Assembly (NCBI GenBank): GCA_964384025.1
Contig: CAYLJJ010000072.1
Span: 1-38,131 of the forward strand
Origin: CAYLJJ01 sp964384025
GTDB lineage: Bacteria > Myxococcota_A > Bradymonadia > UBA7976 > UBA1532
Reading direction: 5' to 3'
DNA: 38,131 nucleotides
How positions within the stretch are numbered: the stretch's first letter is position 1; the number at the start of each line of letters is the position of its first letter. The notes under the pieces were generated by a model, which saw only the letters and a program-made list of their open reading frames with translations, was not told the DNA's origin and ran no database searches. A program made the position numbers and the translations under genes. This document shows positions 34,737 through 38,131 of the stretch, piece after piece.

Positions 34737-36088
34737 TGTCTACCTCAGAGCGCTGGATTCAATATCTCCTCCTTTTCTGCTTGCTCCTCTTCAGCGCCCT
34801 GGGGAGCGTCGCCGCTCTGATCACTCTGGAGCGACGCTATGAGATCAGCCTCAGCTTGGAGGTGGAGGCTCCCAAGAGCTGCCACAGCCAAGAGAGCGGC
34901 GAAGATGGCTGCCAATCAACTCTGACAGATCCCAAGTGGGGCAGCTTCCAAGGGATTCCGGTGGCTGCCTGGGGAGCGGGTTGTAGTCTCGTAACCCTAC
35001 TGGCCGCCCTGCTTTTAAGCCTGGGACTGGGCCTACGCCGGGATGGGCTCCAGATCTTCTCTCTCAGCGTTCTGCTTCTGATGGCAGCCCTGATGGCGGC
35101 GGCGAGCCTCTTCTTTATCCTGTTGGCGCACTTCATCCTCAAGAGCTTCTGTGCTCTCTGCTGGACGATGCACGCATTCAACCTGATGAGCCTGCTCTTT
35201 ATCCTCAGTCTCCTCTGGCCTCGTTGGCGGCGGGTGCTGCGCCTGGGGCTCTGGCAGTTCGAGGCCCTGCTCCTGACCCCCTCCCTCTGCTTGGCCTTTG
35301 CCTGGAGCGCTCATCAACTCTGGGAGCGGCGCGCTCAAGGGATCGCTCAGGTTCAGGAGAGCCAAGGGGCTCTCTTCCTCTCCACCTTCTCCAGGGAGTG
35401 CAGAGCAGCGAGCTGCTCTAGAGAGCTGCTTCACAAAGAGGGGCTCCCCAGCCCTGAACAGTCTCTGATCCTCAGCGAGGGAGAGCATATTGTCCTGGTG
35501 GAACTCTTGGATATGAGCTGTGAGAGCTGCCGTGACCATCATCATCTACTCCTCCCTCTCTATAAAGAGATCATCCAGGATCCTGAGCTTGGTTTGCGTT
35601 TGGTCCTTTATCCTCTGGATAAAGATTGTAATAAAGAGCTTAGAACAAAAGCTCAGGGAACTCATCAAAATGCTTGTTCAGCCAACTTAACGTTGTTCTG
35701 TGCCTACCAGCAGGGAGGTACCCAGAAAGCGCTCGAATTTATGAAGTATCAATTTGGAAAAAATGGGCCTTATCGTGCTCAAGATCATAAAAGTTGGCTT
35801 GAGAAAGAATTTGGGGTTAAACAGCTAAGGCATTGTTATAGCCGAGCCTATCTAAAAGGCCGCAAAGGACCTTTAAGTGCTCATATTGATTATGTGATTC
35901 AGCAAAGAGAAAAGCTCAAGTTGGATCCCAAGCGTCGCTGTGACTCTAAAGCTTGGTGGTGTTTTGAGGGGACGCCCAACTTTGCTCTCTTCTCCAAAAA
36001 CACAGAGATCCCCCTGATCTCTAATCTGCCCATCCAAGAGAGCAGCATGGCTGAGCGTCTCAATGATCTACGCGCTTGTTTGCCTTGA
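34736..36088 (+). CDS. Vitamin K epoxide reductase (VKOR)-DsbA-like thiol oxidoreductase fusion
   Basis: 450 residues. The N-terminal half is a VKOR domain: a TM at ~9-30, a periplasmic loop with C49 and C59 (the shuttle Cys pair), GIPVAAWG at 73-80, three more TMs, and the active site CALC at 139-142. A further TM lies at ~172-192. The C-terminal ~240 residues are a DsbA/thioredoxin-like domain with CESC at 262-265 (ELLDMSCESCRDHH) and a likely cis-Pro in GTPNFALF (~412). VKOR moves electrons from the Trx-like partner to quinone, so the fusion is a complete disulfide-forming machine. Its placement suggests it oxidises the Cys-containing ectodomains encoded upstream. The 3' third is AT-richer than the first half. 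Confidence 0.88.
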   Translation: MSTSERWIQYLLLFCLLLFSALGSVAALITLERRYEISLSLEVEAPKSCHSQESGEDGCQSTLTDPKWGSFQGIPVAAWGAGCSLVTLLAALLLSLGLGLRRDGLQIFSLSVLLLMAALMAAASLFFILLAHFILKSFCALCWTMHAFNLMSLLFILSLLWPRWRRVLRLGLWQFEALLLTPSLCLAFAWSAHQLWERRAQGIAQVQESQGALFLSTFSRECRAASCSRELLHKEGLPSPEQSLILSEGEHIVLVELLDMSCESCRDHHHLLLPLYKEIIQDPELGLRLVLYPLDKDCNKELRTKAQGTHQNACSANLTLFCAYQQGGTQKALEFMKYQFGKNGPYRAQDHKSWLEKEFGVKQLRHCYSRAYLKGRKGPLSAHIDYVIQQREKLKLDPKRRCDSKAWWCFEGTPNFALFSKNTEIPLISNLPIQESSMAERLNDLRACLP

Positions 36089-36114
36089 TCTGTTTTTCGT
36101 CGCTGCCTGATTCT

Positions 36115-36130
36115 GATCACTGCAGTGATC
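36115..36130. promoter_or_regulatory. Perfect 16-bp palindrome GATCACTGCAGTGATC in the last intergenic spacer
   Basis: It lies between the VKOR stop (36088) and the ATG at 36152. It can fold as a 6-bp stem with a TGCA loop followed by TTCCT, so a weak terminator or an operator dyad are both possible. It may split the last gene from the operon. Confidence 0.4.
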
Positions 36131-36151
36131 TTCCTAAAAAAAGGAGCAGAG

Positions 36152-37417
36152 ATGTCTGCAAAGAGAAAAGGGGCTTTGTTGTGGCAGCTGCTCAGCTTGA
36201 TGCTGAGTTTGGGCTCTCTGTTGGCCCTGTTTTACTGGCTCTTCTGGAGGTCTCAAGCCTGTGGAGATGGGCACTGTGTACCGGGCGCCGGTGAGAACCC
36301 TCAAAGCTGTCCAGAGGATTGTCAGCCTTTCTTGGCTTCAGGAGGGAGCGCTGTTTTAAAGCCAGACTCCGGTCCGATACCGCCCGTTCCGATGCCACCT
36401 ACTTCGATACCACCTACTTCGATACCGCCCGGTCTGATACCACCTACTCCGATACCACCTACTCCGATACCACCTACTCCGATACCACCTGCTCCGATAC
36501 CACCTGCTCCAAAAACAGACTCAGGATTGTTTGCTCAAACAGATGCTGGGTTGATCAATCAGAATTTAAGAGTAGTCCCTAAATCTAGAAATTTATGCAA
36601 AGACCCTACCTTTCAGGTGGCTGTTTTAGATATAATCAAACAATGTCAAGGCGAAAACATATGTAAAACGATAGATAATCCAGCGGCTGGGCTCACAAAA
36701 CTGCAATTTATGCAGATTTTCGGGCAATCAGATGACAAAGACGTTCGATCAATGTTTGCCGTTTTTGGGTGTAACCTGTATTCAAACACAAAACCGAAAA
36801 AATGTAGAGATCCATACGGTTTTTTTGCAAACCCGAAAGGAAAAATCCCAAAAATCTCCAACTATTGGATTCCTAACCGACCAATAAAACCAGAAATGAT
36901 CAGGAAATGCAATCTTTCTCCAAATTGTGTTAAATATGCAAAACCATTATATGATGAACTTTTTAAGTTTGTAGAGGAAAACTATAAGGCTAAATATTTT
37001 ATAATACTTGGGAAAGCAAGTCATATCGGAGATTTTTCATTGGATAAGTCAGGCAGAAACATCAAGATAAGAGATGCATATCAAACAAAGGTCTATAGGA
37101 TGTCCAAGGGCAACCAGCGTTTGGCAAGCAACCGAGCGAATTCCGTAAACGAAGTAATTGAAGAAGCCCTCCAGAATAAAATAGATGAAAATAAACTTGA
37201 TATAAATAAGAGAGGAACGATTATTACTGCGATTGTAGATAATGCTAAGGTTGATTATTATCAGGAAGAGGATTTTAAAATAAAGGTCAAGGCGCAGATA
37301 GACAAGCTCAACAGTACTATTGACCGAGGGTTTGAAGTCATAACCGAGACAGGTATCAATCGCTCCGCGATGATTCTTGCCATCCACTGCGATCTTCCAG
37401 TGAGCAAGACAAACTAG
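36152..37417 (+). CDS. Membrane-anchored envelope protein with PIPPT repeats and possible OmpA-like C terminus
   Basis: 421 residues from the ATG at 36152, which has AAAGGAGC upstream; the in-frame GTG at 36125 has no such site. A TM helix (~8-31) is followed by a Cys module CGDGHCxxxxxxxxxCPEDC (~36-56), a type seen in many myxobacterial surface proteins. Nine PIPPT-like five-residue repeats follow (~75-119). The C-terminal ~300 residues are beta/alpha, with FIILGKASHIGD (~283) and NQRLASNRANSV (~321) resembling the strand and N-x-x-L-x-x-x-R-A helix of OmpA-type peptidoglycan-binding domains. The match is loose. The coding sequence after ~36540 is strikingly AT-rich against the rest of the window, suggesting a transferred domain. 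It probably links the machine to the cell wall. Confidence 0.7.
   Translation: MSAKRKGALLWQLLSLMLSLGSLLALFYWLFWRSQACGDGHCVPGAGENPQSCPEDCQPFLASGGSAVLKPDSGPIPPVPMPPTSIPPTSIPPGLIPPTPIPPTPIPPTPIPPAPIPPAPKTDSGLFAQTDAGLINQNLRVVPKSRNLCKDPTFQVAVLDIIKQCQGENICKTIDNPAAGLTKLQFMQIFGQSDDKDVRSMFAVFGCNLYSNTKPKKCRDPYGFFANPKGKIPKISNYWIPNRPIKPEMIRKCNLSPNCVKYAKPLYDELFKFVEENYKAKYFIILGKASHIGDFSLDKSGRNIKIRDAYQTKVYRMSKGNQRLASNRANSVNEVIEEALQNKIDENKLDINKRGTIITAIVDNAKVDYYQEEDFKIKVKAQIDKLNSTIDRGFEVITETGINRSAMILAIHCDLPVSKTN
36374..36508 (+). repeat. Nine tandem 15-bp units encoding PIPPT-like repeats
   Basis: The consensus unit is about CCGATACCACCTACT, with three to four nearly identical copies in the middle and degenerate ones at the ends. 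Unit gain or loss keeps the reading frame, so spacer length can vary between strains. The Pro-Pro pairs are typical EF-P-dependent stall sites. Confidence 0.9.
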
Positions 37418-37620
37418 GTCGCAATCGGTGCTCATTCACCATAGCAGAGTGAGCTAAGCAACAGCTCTCTTATGTTTGTTTGAGGCGATCAGTATCCTGA
37501 TCTACTTGGAACCCTTTGCGGAAAGCTGGCCTAAGCACATTCCAAGAGTCTACCCCAAAACTAGCTGATCAACATAAACACGAATCCGACACATCCAGCG
37601 AAGAATTTCCCCTTTCGCTC
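37418..37620. other. Non-coding spacer after the last gene
   Basis: No convincing gene. A small inverted repeat GATCAG (37487-37492) / CTGATC (37497-37502) with a TATC loop may be a weak terminator about 70 bases after the stop at 37417. The rest shows no recognisable structure. Confidence 0.5.
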
Positions 37621-37764
37621 CTATTTTACAACAATACGCCTAAAACCCCATTCTCCGAGTTTTCTATGAGCCGTCGTTCTTGCAGCCCATTGTGGGCCAA
37701 TTGGTAAATCACACCAACGAGATCCAGTAATGAGGATAAAAATATCGAGTTTAAGACAGTACGA
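37621..37764 (-). pseudogene. IS5-like transposase N-terminal fragment
   Basis: One minus-strand frame is open for 47 codons between two stops and reads, near its middle, LITGSRWCDLPIGPQWAARTTAHRKLGEW (in two pieces: GSRWCDLP and TAHRKLGEW). This is the N-terminal pattern of IS5-family transposases (TGxxWRDLP followed by a helix ending in W). There is no start codon context and no DDE region, so it is a decayed remnant. Confidence 0.5.
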
Positions 37765-37795
37765 TTATCTGCTCTGGCCCTTCCTCTGCCTCTAT

Positions 37796-37996
37796 TTACT
37801 GTGTCCTCGTAGGTGGAGCTTCGTAGCGATGAAGGTTGGTACGGTTGGCCCGGCCCCGGAAGGCGAAGAAGGCCGAGAACATCGCCAACAGGAATCTCTT
37901 TTGGGGCTTGGCAAGAGCTGCGAACTGGGCGAGGATCTCGGAGACGAAAGTCACTGGGGCATCCTTGGACTTTGGATTTGTTGTGGTAACTATCCG
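37796..37996 (-). pseudogene. IS4/IS701-like transposase N-terminal fragment
   Basis: A second minus-strand frame, 66 codons between stops, contains ILAQFAALAKPQKRFLLAMF and GRANRTNLHRYE. This pattern (Lys-Pro-Gln-x-x-Phe-Leu helix, then G-R-x-N-x-x-N-L-x-R-Y) is the start of IS4/IS701-like DDE transposases. A TAA ends it after TRTQ and no catalytic region follows, so it is truncated. It is a different family from the neighbouring fragment. Confidence 0.55.
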
Positions 37997-38004
37997 CTAC
38001 CACG
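37984..38004. repeat. Inverted repeat GTGGTA/TACCAC at the edge of the transposase fragment
   Basis: GTGGTA (37984-37989) and TACCAC (37999-38004) are separated by nine bases and sit right at the upstream edge of the IS4/IS701-like fragment. It may be part of an element end or chance. Confidence 0.3.
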
Positions 38005-38131
38005 GATGCCCCTCCTTACGCTGCCCCCTTAAACTTCGCTTGCCTTGTTTTGCATCTCAACCCTGGCCGGAGTATTGTGCGCCACGAAAGGAGTTTAAAG
38101 GCTGCCTATGGCAGCCGCAAACGACGAAACT
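38005..38131. other. End of window: no gene; perfect hairpin GGCTGCC-TAT-GGCAGCC
   Basis: A 7-bp perfect stem with a three-base loop is at 38100-38116. Read on the minus strand it is followed by TTTAAACT, so it could end a transcript entering from beyond the window. No coding region is seen here. Confidence 0.4.

Noticed and set aside
36374..36508. CRISPR-like array
   Set aside because: The 15-bp units are contiguous without spacers and stay in frame as PIPPT codons.
37730..38032. Plus-strand frame of 100 codons near the window end
   Set aside because: It is antisense to the transposase-like fragments and has no family features.

Overview
The window looks like a chromosomal piece from a Myxococcota/Bradymonadales-type Gram-negative bacterium (inference). 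The grounds are moderately GC-rich, tightly packed genes with many ATGA/TGATG overlaps and several TTG or GTG starts; Cys-rich secreted proteins with Gly- or Pro-rich linkers; a PilD-type prepilin peptidase; a sensor-like protein resembling the myxobacterial MXAN_5187 family; and many FHA, PP2C, vWA and Ser/Thr-kinase genes. I saw no rRNA, tRNA or CRISPR array. A run of ten N (32185-32194) marks an assembly gap inside a gene.

Layout. 1-825: 3' end of a Cys-rich surface-type protein. 835-4189 (minus): an ArnT-like membrane glycosyltransferase followed by prepilin peptidase. 4413-9735 (plus): an overlapping five-gene operon with a good promoter at 4316-4344: a two-TM sensor-like protein, a NamZ-like exo-muramidase, a degenerate phosphoesterase, a NadD-like/DUF2520 fusion and a second NadD-like protein, probably closed by a hairpin at 9739-9768. 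9862-10320: an AT-richer gene for a small secreted protein. 10391-11416 (minus): an EFR1-type flavodoxin/ferredoxin membrane protein. 11575-15446 (plus): ParB-like protein, EpmA, BirA and a HEAT-like exported protein. 15538-18159 (plus): EF-hand/Cys-rich exported protein, serine O-acetyltransferase and a zinc-ribbon protein. 18156-19805 (minus): a membrane-anchored CAP protein.

The most interesting part is 19881-37417, an apparent eleven-gene operon or pair of operons. In order: Trx-like lipoprotein (CPPC), small Cys-motif protein, membrane FHA protein, membrane PP2C phosphatase, exported membrane-anchored vWA protein, a 1069-residue tubulin/FtsZ-like GTPase, a two-TM coiled-coil protein, a polytopic membrane protein with a degenerate SF2-helicase motor and a DUF1998-type C terminus (interrupted by the gap), a membrane Ser/Thr kinase, a VKOR-DsbA fusion, and a Pro-repeat envelope protein with a possible OmpA-like end. 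My reading is a phosphorylation-controlled cytoskeletal or membrane-remodelling machine: kinase, phosphatase and FHA reader on the cytoplasmic side, Cys-containing ectodomains outside, and dedicated thiol-redox enzymes to fold them. Single components are known families. This exact combination, above all the membrane-embedded DUF1998 helicase-like protein, is what deserves follow-up.

The last ~700 bases (37418-38131) hold no intact gene. Translation of the minus strand shows two short, broken transposase-like fragments and some inverted repeats, so this is an insertion-sequence graveyard.
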